Origin: Lamellibrachia columna | Taxonomy: Eukaryota > Annelida > Polychaeta > Sabellida > Siboglinidae | Direction of reading: 5' to 3' | Length of the DNA stretch: 64,000 bases | Assembly: GCA_963662155.1 (NCBI GenBank) | Contig: OY759269.1 | Span: 3,063,598 to 3,127,597 of the forward strand | Part shown: positions 13,401 to 28,000 of the stretch, piece by piece | Layout of the letters: each line of letters opens with the position of its first letter | How positions within the stretch are numbered: the first letter of the stretch is position 1 | Position numbers and translations under genes: made by a program | Notes under the pieces: generated by a model | Told to the model about the DNA's origin: nothing | Seen by the model: the letters and a program-made list of their open reading frames with translations, nothing else | The model's database searches: none

Positions 13401-16400
13401 CAAATGTGACGCGGGAGTTCGATGGTAGAACGCCTGACAGTTGATCAAGTGTGACACAGGAGCTGGATGGTTGAACTCCTGACAGTTGATCAAGTGTGAC
13501 ACGGGAGCTGGGTGGTTGAACTCCTGACAGTTGATCAAGTGTGACACGGGAGCTCGGTGGTAGAACTCCTGACAGTTGATCAAGTGTGACGCGGGAGCTC
13601 GATGGTAGAATGCCTGACAGTTGATCAAGAGGACTGCTGTACAAATCCACTGAACGCTCTTTCAAAACCTGGCCAATTTCATTTACCCCACTGTATTTTC
13701 CGGATGAGTTGCGCATAGTCGTGCATACGCTGCCTGACATTTTGTCTTGATATGTGCTTATCAAAGTAAGCACCCAAATTACCCACAAAGTCTGTCGCCT
13801 GCACTGCACTGTCACCAATGTTGATTGATGTGTCACTATATAATATACTGCACTGTCACCGATGTTGATTGATGTGTCACTATATAATACACTGCACTGT
13901 CACCGATGTTGATTGATGTGTTGGTGCAGTTCTCTAGTTGTTGCCACTATATATAATACACTGCTCCATTGACACACGTTTATTATTCAGTAATATTCAT
14001 AGAATCTGGGTAGAGCCACAATACACTTGATGATGATCAGCTGATGCCCTTGTTGCCTGTGCTCATGGATGACACTGAAAACAGGGCTCCAATTTTTAGT
14101 CACATTGTACGGAGGTTCACCCTACATCTACATGACGACGTTGCTACAACCTATGACATAGTTGACTCTGGCACTGGATGACCGATCCAGGCCCAGTCTC
14201 ACTGTGTGCTGAATGACCGATCCTTGCCCAGTCTCACTGTGTGCGCATGGGATGACTTATCCAGGCCCAGTCTCACTGTGTGCGCACTGAATGACCGATC
14301 CTTGCCCAGTCTCACTGTGTGCACATGGGATGACTTATCCAGGCCCAGTCTCACTGTGTGCGCACTGGATGACTGATCCAGACCCAGTCTCACTGTGTGC
14401 GCACTGGATGACTGATCCAGGCCCAGTCTCACTGTGTGCGTACTGGATGACTGATCCAGACCCAGTCTCACTGTGTGCGTACTGGATGACTGATCCAGAC
14501 CCAGTCTCACTGTGTGCGCACTGGATGACTGATCCAGGCCCAGTCTCACTGTGTGCGTACTGGATGACTGATCCAGGCCAAGTCTCACTGTGTGCGTACT
14601 GGATGACTGATCCAGTGATCCAGGCCCAGTCTCACTGTGTGCATACTGGATGACTGATCCAGGCCAGTCTCACTGTGTGCGTACTGGATGACTGATCCAG
14701 TGATCCAGGCCCAGTCTCACTGTGTGCACACTGGATGACTGATCCAGGACCAGTCTCACTGTGTGCGTACTGGATGACTGATCCAGGCCCAGTCTCACTG
14801 TGTGCGTACTGGATGACTGATCCAGGCCCAGTCTCACTGTGTGCATACTGGATGACTGATCCAGGCCCAGTCTCACTGTGTGCGTACTGGATGACTGATC
14901 CAGGCCCAGTCTCACTGTGTGTGCACTGGATGACTGATCCAGGCCCAGTCTCACTGTGTGCGTACTGGATGACTTATCCTTGCCCAGTCTCACTGTGTGT
15001 GCACTGGATGACTGATCCAGGCCCAGGTACTGGATGACTGATCCAGGCCCAGTCTCACTGTGTGTGCACTGAATGACTGATCCTGGCCCAGTCTCACTGT
15101 GTGTGCACTGGATGACTGATCCAGGCCCAGTCTCACTGTGTGCGCACTGGATGACTGATCCAGGCCCAGTCTCACTGTGTGCGCACTGGATGACTGATCC
15201 TTGCCCAGTCTCATTGTGTGTACACTGGATGATTGATCCAGGCCCAGTCTCACTGTGTGCGCACTGGATGACTGATCCAGGCCCAGTCTCACTGTGTGCG
15301 CACTGGATGACTGATCCAGGCCCAGTCTCACTGTGTGCACACTGGATGACCGATCCAGGCCCAGTCTCACTCTGTGCGCACTGGATGACTGATCCATGCC
15401 AAGTCTCACTGTGCGCACTGGATGACTGAGTCAACATTTAACAACATCTTCCCGTCATACACAATGGCTCTAGGAGTCAGACCACAGTTATGCAAAGTTT
15501 TGGAATTTTTTATGGTCAAAATTTTTGCTCAACATTAATGAGGCTGGCTACCAATGGGAAAATCAGCTGTGGTCTACCCTCTGGTTGGTCTATGGTGATG
15601 AAGAGTAGTGTTGAGTTGTCTCGGATTATTCCATGCTGCTGGATAGTAGTGTTGAGTTGACCAGGACTGTTCTATGCTGCTGGAGAGTAGTGTTGAGTTG
15701 GCTGGGACTGTGCCATGCTGATGGAGAGTAGTGTTGAGTTGACTCAGACTGTTCTATGCTGTTGGAGAGTAGTGTTGAGTTAGCTGGGACTGTTCCGTGC
15801 TGCTGGAGAGTAGTGTTGAGTTGGCTGGGATTGTTCCCTGCTGCTGGATAGTAGTGTTGAGTTGACTCGGACTGTTCCGTGCTGCTGGAGAGTAGTGTTG
15901 AGTTGACTCAGACTGTTCTATGCTGATGGAGAGTAGCGTTGAGTTGGTTGGGACTGTTCCCTGTTGCAACACTACTCTCCCTGCTGCTGGAGAGTAGTGT
16001 TGAGTTGGCTGGTACTGGTCCATGCTGCTGGAGAGTAGTGTTCAGTTGACTCAGACTGTGCCATGCTGATGGAGAGTAGTGTTGAGTTGGCTGGGACTGT
16101 TCCCTGCTGCTGGAGAGTAGTGTTGAGTTGACTCGGACTGTGCCGTTCTGATGGAGAGTAGTGTTGAGTTGACTCGGACTGTTCCGTGCTGCTGGAGAGT
16201 AGTGTTGAGTTGACTCAGACTGAAAAAAATTGTTTTAACTGATTTCAGTGATTTTATTTGCCATGATGCATGGGTATTTTGATGGTGACGTTCCTGAAAC
16301 TGGACTGTGCCATGCTGATGGAGAGTAGTGTTGTGTTGACCAGGACTGTTCTATGCTGCTGGAGAGTAGTGTTGAGTTGGCTGGGACTGTTCCCTGCTGC

Positions 16401-19400
16401 TGGAGAATAGTGTTGAGTTGACTCAGACTGTGCCATGCTGATGGAGAGTAGTGTTGAGTTGGCTGGGACTGTTCCCTGCTGCTGGAGAATAGTGTTGAGT
16501 TGACTCAGACTGTGCCATGCTGATGGAGAGTAGTGTTGAGTTGGCTGGGACTGTTCCCTGCTGCTGGAGAATAGTGTTGAGTTGACTCAGACTGTGCCAT
16601 GCTGATGGAGAGTAGTGTTGAGTTGGCTGGGACTGTTCCCTGCTGCTGGAGAATAGTGTTGAGTTGACTCAGACTGTGCCATGCTGATGGAGAGTAGTGT
16701 TGAGTTGGCTGGGACTGTTCCCTGCTACTGGAAAGTAGTGTTGAGTTGACTCGGACTGTGCCGTTCTGATGGAGAGTAGTGTTGAGTTAGCTGGGACTGT
16801 TCCGTGCTGCTGGAGAGTAGTGTTGAGTTGACTCGGACTGTTCCGTGCTGCTGGAGAGTAGTGTTGAGTTGACTCAGACTGAAAAAAATTGTTTAGCTGA
16901 TTTCAGTGATTTTATTTGCCATGATGCATGGGTATTTTGTTGGTGACATTCCTGAAACAAAGTTTTGGAATTTTTGATGGTCAAATTTTTGCTCAACATT
17001 AATGAGGCTGGCTACCAATGGGAAAATCAGCTGTGGTCTACCCTCTGGTTGATCTATGGTGATGAATAGTAGTGTTGAGTTGTCTCGGATTATTCCATGC
17101 TGCTGGATAGTAGTGTTGAGTTGACCAGGACTGTTCTATGCTGCTGGAGAGTAGTGTTGAGTTGACCAGGACTGTTCTATGCTGTTGGAGAGTAGTGTTG
17201 AGTTAGCTGGGACTGTTCCGTGCTGCTGGAGAGTAGTGTTGAGTTGACTCAGACTGTGCCATGCTGATGGAGAGTAGTGTTGAGTTGGCTGGGATTGTTC
17301 CCTGCTGCTGGAGAGTACTGTTGAGTTGACTCAGACTGTGCCATGCTGATGGAGAGTAGTGTTGAGTTGGCTGGGATTGTTCCCTGCTGCTGGAGAGTAG
17401 TGTTGAGTTGACTCAGACTGTTCTATGCTGATGGAGAGTAGCGTTGAGTTGGCTGGGACTGTTCCCTGTTGCAACACTACTCTCCCTGCTGCTGGAGAGT
17501 AGTGTTGAGTTGGCTGGTACTGGTCCATGCTGCTGGAGAGTAGTGTTCAGTTGGCTGGAACTGTGCTGTGCTGCTGGAGAGTAGTGTTCAGTTGGCTGGG
17601 ACTGGTTCGTGCTGCTGGAGGGTAGTGTTGAGTTGGCTGGGACTGGTCCGTGCTGCTGGAGAGTAGTGTTGAGTTGGCTGGGACTGGTCCCTGCTGCTGG
17701 AGAGTAGTGTTGAGTTGGCTGGGAATGGTCCGTGCTGCTGGAGAGTAGTGTTGAGTTGGCTGGGACTGGTCCGTGCTGCTGAAGAGTAGTGTTGAGTTGG
17801 CTGGGACTGGTCCTTGCTGCTGGAGAGTAGTGTTGAGTTGGCTGGGACTGGTCCGTGCTGCTGGAGAGTAGTGTTGAGTTGGCTGGGACTGGTCCCTGCT
17901 GCTGGCGAGTAGTGTTGAGTTAGCTGGGACTGGACCCTGCTGCTGGAGAGTGGTGTTGAGTTGGCTGGGACTGTTCCGTGCTGCTGGAGAGTAGTGTTGA
18001 GTTGGCTGGGACTGTTCCGTGCTGCTGGAGAGTAGTGTTGAGTTGGCTGGGACTGTTCCGTGCTGCTGGAGAGTAGTGTTGAGTTGGCTGGGACTGTTCC
18101 GTGCTGCTGGAGAGTGGTGTTGAGTTGGCTGGGACTGTTCCGTGCTGCTGGAGAGTAGTGTTGAGTTGGCTGGGACTGGTCCCTGCTGCTGGCGAGTAGT
18201 GTTGAGTTGGCTGGGACTGGTCCATGCTGCTGGAGAGTAGTGTTGAGTTGGCTGGGACTGTTCCGTGCTGCTGGAGAGTGGTGTTGAGTTGGCTGGGACT
18301 GGTCCATGCTGCTGGAGAGTAGTGTTGAGTTGGCTGGGACTGTGCCGTGCTGCTGGAGAGAGGTGTTGAGTTGGTTTGATACTTGAGCAGGCAGCCTGTA
18401 GGCAGACAGTAATCTCACAATTACACTACTTCGGCGTAATGAGTTTTTGCATCAGATTGCAACTGCCTAATTTGCTTATCTGGCTGTAACGTCCAGTCGA
18501 CAACGTTCTTATGTTCGTTATTGATGCAGTCCATAGAGAACTATTTTGTGATGACGATAAGATCTGCAACTCCAAATCCAAAATGTTTCAGTATTATTTT
18601 GATAATGAAAATATTTAAATTCAGTCATCCAATTTACATGTATTTTTTTTAATATCAATTGTAGTAAATATTTCAATTCAGTCATCCAATTTATATGTAT
18701 TTTCTTTTTAATATTAATTGTAGCTGCACCATTGGATCACCTGATATTTACTTATGTGATTAGACGCCATAATTATTTATGTGCTCTAGAACAAGAAAAA
18801 AGAAATGGAAGATTCATCAGGATTGTTTATATTTCACCAACTTCTATTTGACCTTCTTTTTGACCGCTCAAATACATGTCTGACTTTAAAGCAGTAAGTC
18901 TATTTATATTGCACCAACATATGACAACAAGTGCTCATCATCTGGGTAGATACCTTTTATAAAGAAATCATACAACATGAAATATACCCATTCTGGTATT
19001 TTGTTATGATATATCTAGTTCAGTTCAACCCACTAAACCATTCTTAGTGATCAGTGCACAACTTAATTATAGGATAAGATAAGGAAATGCCTGTTTTAAT
19101 AAAGGGAGCAAATTAAGAACCCTTCTAGTGCAGCTTAGTTGCAGGACAGCAGAACAAGCCAGAGGGGGGAGGGGGGTGCCATGTGATTACATTTTAAAAT
19201 GTCTTGTCACATGTACTGCCAGATATTATGCTTTGTGCAACATTCTAACATTACAAAGCAATGATAACAATTAATTACAAATTGTGTGTGATAAAATTGT
19301 ATAGACAATCCAGATGCGGAGTCATAAGAAGTATTAAAAGATCGTAAATTGGAATTTAAATTTTTAAGGCCTTAAAAGGGTAGTAAAATTTTGAAAGAAA

Positions 19401-22400
19401 TGTTTTAAAAAAGTCTTGCTTCTTTAATCCAATGATAGTTTGATCACCAAATAAATAAATGGCTCGAGGGTGTTTAAACGAAATTTCATTGTTATATTGT
19501 ATTGAATTTGTTATGGAAAAGGTCTCAGATTGTCGAAGTGTTGGTTTTAAAAGTGTTAAGTCTGATCAGCCCAAAGTCACACACCATGTAAATGTGTAGC
19601 ACACACCATGTAAATGTGTAGCACATACCATGTAAATGTGTGTCACACACCATGTAAATGTGTAGATTCGTGACAGTTGCATGGATGACGGAGTTCAGTA
19701 GTCAGTCACTTGTTTCTTGGTCAAGAGTTGAGAATTGACATAGAGAACCAATGAGTATCTCACACTGTACAGCTTGGTCAAGAGTTCAGACATCAGAAGA
19801 GTTCAGAACCAATGAGTATCTCACACTGTACAGCTTGGTCAAGAGTTCAGACATCAGAAGAGTTCAGAACCAATGAGTATCTCACACTGTACAGCTTGGT
19901 CAAGAGTTCAGACATCAGAAGAGTTCAGAACCAATGAGTATCTCACACTGTACAGCTTGGTCAAGAGTTCAGACATCAGAAGAGTTCAGAACCAATGAGT
20001 ATCTCACACTGTACAGCTTGGTCAAGAGTTCAGACATCAGAAGAGTTCAGAACCAATGAGTATCTCACACTGTACAACTTGGTCAAGAGTTCAGACATCA
20101 GAAGAGTTCAGAACCACTGAGTATCTCACACTGTACAGCTTGGTCAAGAGTTCAGACATCAGAAGAGTTCAGAACCAATGAGTATCTCACACTGTACAGC
20201 TTGGTCAAGAGTTCAGACATCAGAAGAGTTCAGAACCAATGAGTATCTCACACTGTATAACTTGGTCAAGAGTTCAGACATCAGAAGAGTTCAGAACCAA
20301 TGAGTATCTCACACTGTACAGCTTTGCACCTCACATGTAGACATGTCTCGGTTGAGACTGGACTTTCTCACACCCCCGTTACAGTGGGTGCTACTGTGAG
20401 CCTGCCCTTCATGGCACAGGCGACACCCCACCCGCTTGAAGTGTTCCCCGGGACTGGCCACGGGTGTGGGGGCTTCACCTTCTGGGTGTCGGTCAAGCGA
20501 GCGGCTGTAGAAGGTGGTGCGTCTAGCTGACCGTGGGGCCATCAGAGGCGTGTTAGTCACACTGTCGGTGTGGTGACATGCCTGCCAGCGACGCACACAC
20601 GGGAAGTAGCGGATCATGTTGATGTTGTGGTCAAACAGGATAAAAACGACTGGGTTAATGGCGGCGTTCGACCATGCGATGAACGTCAGCAGTTTGTAGA
20701 TCTTCTTGGGCTGTCGAAACATTGGGTCAACCAGAGTAAGGACAAAGAGAGGATACCAACACAGCACGAACAGTACTGTGATGATGAGCAGGACACGGGT
20801 CCGACAGAGAGAGTCTCGGACCACCCGCCGGATGTCAGCACTGTTTATGATGTTGCCCTGCGAGATCGCGATGGACGCCCGCACCAGTGTGGCGAGTCGA
20901 TGCGTCGAGTGCGCTTGGACGTGGCGATAGAAGAACATGAGGTAGTAAACAGCCCCAACCATGGCCAGTGTCATGATGACGATCCACATGGCATGGACCA
21001 CGTAGCTCTTGATGGTGCCATAGACAAAGATGCAGTTGCCAATCAGATCGTTGTAGTTGAAGTCTCCCCCAATGATGGTTGGTCCGAGGTGAATGATGAC
21101 GCTGCCAAGATACACCATGAGGATGCCAAACGCGATGCAGCAGAAACTGCCGCGACCTTCACCCCCGACATTGTGTTCGCTGAATGTGTAGGCTTCGCAG
21201 CACACCATCGCAACGATGTTGAAGCCGGATGCAGTTACTATCACTACATAGGATCCACCAAGTACAGTGCAGAAGCTGGGTGCGACATCTCGTAATAGGC
21301 TCGTTGCGAATGGCACGCAGTACAGGCATTTGATCATGTCAAGGATGCACTCGTGTACAATGAACGCGTTGGTCATGCGTCGTAGTGGCTTGTACATGAT
21401 GATGCATGCTACGACGGTGAGATTGAGCGTGAATCCCGTCGCAGCCAGGATGTACAGATACAGAGCTTCATTGATCGTGTCGATCTGGCCCTTATTGTTT
21501 GCAGCGCCACCCATAGTGCCATCTGCGAGCTGGCGTGCGACCTCCACGAAGGTCGACATCGTTGTTGCCATCTTAGCAACACGTTCTAATGTGTTTGACG
21601 AAGTATTCTACACTGCGTCCACACCCATCACAGTTGATTCTTAGACACAAATCTTGTGATTTTCCATCTAAATTCTGTCATGTTTCCACCAATGATTCCT
21701 GCGTGGCTTCACAATTACCCTCCAGGTGCCAGACTGTCACTGCTCATCAGCTGCTGTCTTCTGTCAACTCAGAAGTAATCTGTGGATAGTTATCTGTAGT
21801 GTACGAGACGAGTCTGTCGCGGTCTGGGGGCAGGTGGTTCTGCCAAAGTCATTTCCTTTTCGCTGCATCTGCAAATGAAACACGTCTGAGTTCATCAGTC
21901 ACCATAACCCGCTGTAGCTGCTGCTGACCTGAAAGTTATTATTTATTAACTAGGTCAAGGACATTTGAAGGTAGTATTTGGATTTGTACGCGTGTCATAA
22001 TAAATAAATAAGAAGAAGAAGACACTTTATTTAGACACTTTATTTTACTCATATTCAGAGTATTTACCATGAAATTTGCCTTCATAATAGACAGCTACTT
22101 GGATCAGATAAATTACAGGTGTTTTGGTATTGAAGTAGACAAAGTGTCACCTATTTGAACATCAACAACACTACAAATAATCATTTTGTAAAGACTGTTT
22201 GTTTATATAAATTAAACAAAGCAAACTTCTTTAGAGAAAAGCAGAGAGAACAAAGACGTTAGAACGTGATGTATCATGTTATACTCACTATGCTATATTT
22301 GTAATATTTAGAACTTCAGAATTTTTTTACAATCCAGGATTTGACACAAGCTGTTTTTGTCTTCCAACTACTCTGTATTGCCCTACAGCAAACCAATATA

Positions 22401-24974
22401 TTTGAAACGATACATTATCGAAGTATGTTCAGATTAGCTGCTAATAATATTTTAGTTGATATCGACTCTGAATAAAAACGTCTTGCTGAGCTGCACCAAA
22501 TTGAAATAGGGCTTGAAATACAACTTCAGACCACCCTCAAGTTGTGTGCAGGATCATATTATATTATACAAAACCTTTCTGCCCTTCCTCTTTCCACGTG
22601 AATGTATCAAATATTAATTGGCTGGATATTTTATAGGTAAAAAATAAAAAAAAATTCCAGTGGCCCACGTCCAGTGAGTGAAAGACAGTTACATCACTCA
22701 ATGGGTGACACAGATCCCATATCACAAGTACAATGATGTGAAGCCTTTATCAAACAGTTGTCAATTCTTTTAAATGTATTCACACAATCACTATGATAGT
22801 GAATACGTTCTGATATCTATTCTTCTTTTATTAACGCTACATTGTATCCTGTAGGTCTAACTTCTATAAAAAAATACTGATATAAATATTTTTATAACCT
22901 TTCAATATGTTAACTTCATGTAAAAAAGTACTGATATATCAATATTTTCATAATCATTCAATATCTTCCAGTGAAAAAATACTGACATATCAATATATTC
23001 ATAACAATTCAATAATTTGAAAACTACTATTTGATCTGTCCATCTCTAGAGGTATTAATCCACATTAATTCACAGTGATGCTACCCTCAACTGGGCGAGT
23101 ACTGCTGCTGTACCTGTGTGTTGTTGTAGAGTCAGCTTGCTACAGCTTGCTACAGCTTGCTACAGCTTACTACAGCTTGCTACAGCTTGCTACAGCTTGC
23201 TACAACTTGCCCCTCTGTAAACCGAAGGCACCTTTCCCCAGTCTCTGTCTCTCTGTGTGACTCCACTGACTGTCTCTGCAGCTTGTCTTCAAAGGTTCAC
23301 CATCAGCCTAGCAGACATGCTGTAGGCATACTTCTCCATTACTTCACAGTCAACATGACATTAGTAACCATCTTACCATGGCTGGGATGCGTGTTTGTGC
23401 CCTCTGGATGTTCCTGTCTATCTTTGTCCGTGTCCAGCCTCCCAGTGATTGGCCGCCTCCACTCGATGGCTGACAGATCTGGAAAAATACGACCCCATCA
23501 CTGTCTGTCTTCTCCACATCACCGCTGTCTGGCCATCGACCAAGATTAAAAGCCAATTACGTGCAATCTCTGCTGTTTATTTTATTAGTGCTCGCCGCAG
23601 AGACATTTTCATGGCCAGAATTTCATTTGGGGTCGTTCAGGGAGAACGTTACAGTCGTTGTGTGCACTGTGGCCTCCTGTGGTGATTGTAAACTCACAGC
23701 CGTGGACAGGCAGCGGAGGAGGAATGGTTTGTTAACGACAGCGCGGGACAGTTAACTTGATCTAGACATGCACACATTTGGATAATGTCATTTGGGCGCT
23801 CAGCTTGAGTTGAGTGAATGGTGTTAACTAAACTGACACAATAGTATTTACACAGGGCAGGAGAGCTAATCGCAATCAGAGGGAAGAGGGCAGCTCTGTC
23901 AGTGCACTCATCGCTTGGGCAGGGGTAAACATCTTGGAGGAATGGAATATATTCATAGCCGAATAAAACAACAAATCTAACCTAAGAGAGACAACATTGG
24001 AATAAAACAACAAATCTAACATAAGAAAGTGACAACATTGGAATAAAACAACAAATCTAACCTAAGAGAGTGACAACATTGAAATAAAACAACAAATCTA
24101 ACCTAAGAGAGTGACAACATTGGAATAAAACAACAAATCTAACCTAAGAGAGTGACAACATTGGAATAAAACAACAAATCTAACCTAAGAGAGTGACAAC
24201 GTTGGAATAAAACAACAAATCTAACTTAAGAGAGAGACAACATTGAAATAAAACAACAAATCTAACCTAAGAGAGTGACAACATTGGAATAAAGTGTGTA
24301 AGCGGGGTTTGGTATACAGGACAAAAAGAAGCTAGATAAACTGATGCGTGTTTCATCAATAACCTGAATGGTGTTGCATTCCCTGCCTCCAACTACTGGT
24401 GCTAAAGGCCTAGGTAGAATCTCAATGTGTCTGTGATTTCCCCATAGACTATTCATAGCTGCTCAGTGTTTTATTCCTGACAGTTGCATTGACATCACAA
24501 GTAGCAGCCACTGATTGTGTGTGATGCCCATTGACCACGGTCTGCCCAGCTCCCAGTGTTACTGAGGTTTAGAGCCAGAGTTCTGATTTCCTAATCCATC
24601 CAATGCATGAATAAATTTCATGGTTGTCCTTGTGTAATTCAGCAGAAAATTTAAAAAGTAATCACATTTTTAAATTATAAGCACAAACGTTTTAAGCACA
24701 GTAATGTTTGTAGATCTGTATTGGTTCAGCCATTGGGGAGAAGTTATTGTTTTACTTCCTCACCCATGTCATATAAATCAAATGCCAGTGATGTTTACAC
24801 GGTGCCCCAAATCGAGGATTTTTTGCACACTGAAATTTTTTTCAAACAGGTAAAGTGCATTTTTATGCACTACAATAGACAGGATTACATTGCTAGTTGG
24901 CAGCTTAAGCACACACGCACGCACCCACCCACCCACCTACACACACACACTCACACAGACACACACACACACAG

Positions 24975-25064
<90 letters not shown>

Positions 25065-28000
25065 TTTTGGAGGTTAAAAAGTCAAATTGGGTATTATAGG
25101 TAAGGTAAGTATATATATATAGCATATTTAGCATCAGAACTGGTAATTGGTAAAAAAGGAATTTACCAGACCAATAAAACACCAATTGAAAAAAGTTATA
25201 TTTAACTTTCAAAGTGTATATTTATTGATCTGGCAATAAGCGCTGTAAAGCGACATCTGTACATTTAGTTCATCTATACATTTAGTTCATCTATGTATTT
25301 AGTTCATCTATATATTTAGTTAATTGCAAAATCGTGTATTTTATCCAACATGAAACAGTGAAAGATAATCAATGTTTTGTGTGGATACTAGATTTAACCA
25401 ACCAAGGTGTTATAAATACGAATAAATTCAGAGTCACAATGTCCCGTAAAAAGTCATTCAGTGAAACCAATGACATTGTTCATCCAAGAGCGAATGGCCC
25501 TATTTTTGTCCCAGCCCTGGCTTCAGCTGCATTAGTTCATTAAATATGCATTGTCAGGAGGGTTTTGTTGCCATTCTACCACTGCAGTGTTTGAATTGCC
25601 GGCAGATTCCTCACGGGATGCTTTAAATGACATTTATATGCTCTGCGAGCTGCAACCTTCAAGATATGGGCAAGTTATTGTTCAGGTTGTGCGCGTGGTG
25701 AAATATGGCCTTGCTGGAGACAGGAGGGGTTGGTGTGGTTAGATCCCACAGCACTGGGCCTTGTTGGAGACATGAGAGCTTGGTGTGGTTAGATCCTGTA
25801 GCACTGGGCCTTGTTGGAGACATGAGAGCTTGGTGTGGTTAGATCCTGTAGCACTGGGCCTTGTTGGAGACATGAGAGCTTGGTGTGGTTAGATCCTGTA
25901 GCACTGGGCCTTGTTGGAGACATGAGAGATTGGTGTAGTTAGATCCTGTAGCACTGGGCCTTGTTGGAGACATGAGAGCTTGGTGTGGTTAGATCCTGTA
26001 GCACTGGGCCTTGTTGGAGACATGAGAGCTTGGTGTGGTTAGATCCCATACCACTGGGCCTTGTTGGATACATGAGAGCTTGGTGTGGTTAGATCCCGTA
26101 GCACTGGGCCTTGTTGGATACATGAGAGCTTGGTGTGGTTAGATCCTGTAGCACTGGGCCTTGTTGGAGACATGAGAGCTTGGTGTGGTTAGATCCCGTA
26201 GCACTGGGCCTTGTTGGAGACATGAGAGCTTGGTGTGGTTAGATCCCGTAGCACTGGGCCTTGTTGGAGACGAGAGATTGGTGTGGTTAGATCCTGTAGC
26301 ACTGGGCCTTGTTGGAGACATGAGAGCTTGGTGTGGTTAGATCCCGTAGCACTGGGCCTTGTTGGAGACATGAGAGATTGGTGTGGTTAGATCCTGTAGC
26401 ACTGGGCCTTGTTGGAGACATGAGAGCTTGGTGTGGTTAGATCCCGTAGCACTGGGCCTTGTTGGAGACATGAGAGATTGGTGTGGTTAGATCCTGTAGC
26501 ACTGGGCCTTGTTGGAGACATGAGAGCTTGGTGTGGTTAGATCCCGTAGCACTGGGCCTTGTTGGAGACATGAGAGATTGGTGTGGTTAGATCCTGTAGC
26601 ACTGGGCCTTGTTGGAGACATGAGAGCTTCATGTGGTTATATCCTGTAGCACTGGCCTTGCTGGAGACAGGAGGATTTAGTGTGGTTAGATCCTGTAGCA
26701 TTGGGCCTTGCTGGAAGGCTTGTTTTGGTTAGATCCTGTAGCAGTGGGCCTTGCTAGAGACAGGAGGACTTGGTGTGGTTAGATCCTGTATCACTGGGTG
26801 AATCTAGGGAGGTAGTATTGTCTTAAGTAGGTCCACATCAACATAGCATAATTATAAGGTACTGGATGGGTATTTTATGAGTACTGCATGGTACTGCATG
26901 CATACATGAAAAAAACTCCCATTCTTCCCTTGGACAGTATCTCAGCTTAATTTGTGAAAATGTCGCATGTCTTCCTCATGATTTATTGCAAAGTTATTTT
27001 ATGAACCAGGATGTTTTTATGTGTTTTGTAGTAACATGAGCTAAGATAAGACGTAATAGAGCCATGACAAGTAGACATATTACAGCCTCTTCAAAGGTCT
27101 CTTCAAAGCTACCAAACCCTATATAGAGTTCCCCTTGCATCAGTGCCAGCATGGTTCACTTCAACACTACCAAACCTTACAGCGTTCCCCTTGCATCAGT
27201 GCCAGCATGGTTCACTTCAAGACTGCCAAACCTGACAGCGTTCCCCTTGCGTCAGTGCCAGCATGGTTCACTTCAAGACTGCCAAACCTTACAGCGTTCC
27301 CCTTGCATCAGTGCCAGCATGGTTCACTTCAACACTACCAAACGTTACAGCGTTCCCCTTGCATCAGTGCCAGCATGGTTCACTTCAAGACTGCCAAACC
27401 TTACAGCGTTCCCCTTGCATCAGTGCCAGCATGGTTCACTTCAACACTACCAAACCTTACAGCGTTCCCCTTGCGTCAGTGCCAGCATGGTTCACTTCAA
27501 CACTACCAAACCTTACAGCGTTCCCCTTGCATCAGTGCCAGCATGGTTCACTTCAAGACTGCCAAACCTTACAGCGTTCCCCTTGCGTCAGTGCCAGCAT
27601 GGTTCACTTCAATACTGCCAAACCTTACAGCGTTCCCCTTGCATCAGTGCCAGCATGGTTCACTTCAAGACTGCCAAACCTTACAGCGTTCCCCTTGCAT
27701 CAGTGCCAGCATGGTTCACTTCAAGACTGCCAAACCGTACAGCATTCTCCTTGCGTCAGTGCCAGCATGGTTCACTTCAAGACTACCAAACCTTACAGCG
27801 TTCCCCTTGCATCAGTGCCAGCATGGTTCACTTCAATACTGCCAAACCTTACAGCGTTCCCCTTGCGTCAGTGCCAGCATGGTTCACTTCAACACTACCA
27901 AACCTTACAGCGTTCCCCTTGCATCAGTGCCAGCATGGTTCACTTCAAGACTGCCAAACCGTACAGCATTCTCCTTGAGTCAGTGCCAGCATGGTTCACT

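Noticed and set aside
11416..13836. 806-codon ORF on the - strand
   Set aside because: It is a translation of the 45-bp array, whose 15-codon unit has no stop. The non-repeat N-terminal part has no recognisable domain.
25705..26795. B-box-like GGTTAGATCC in the 50-bp array
   Set aside because: It matches the B box poorly and no A box lies at the right distance, so I did not count it as SINE-derived.
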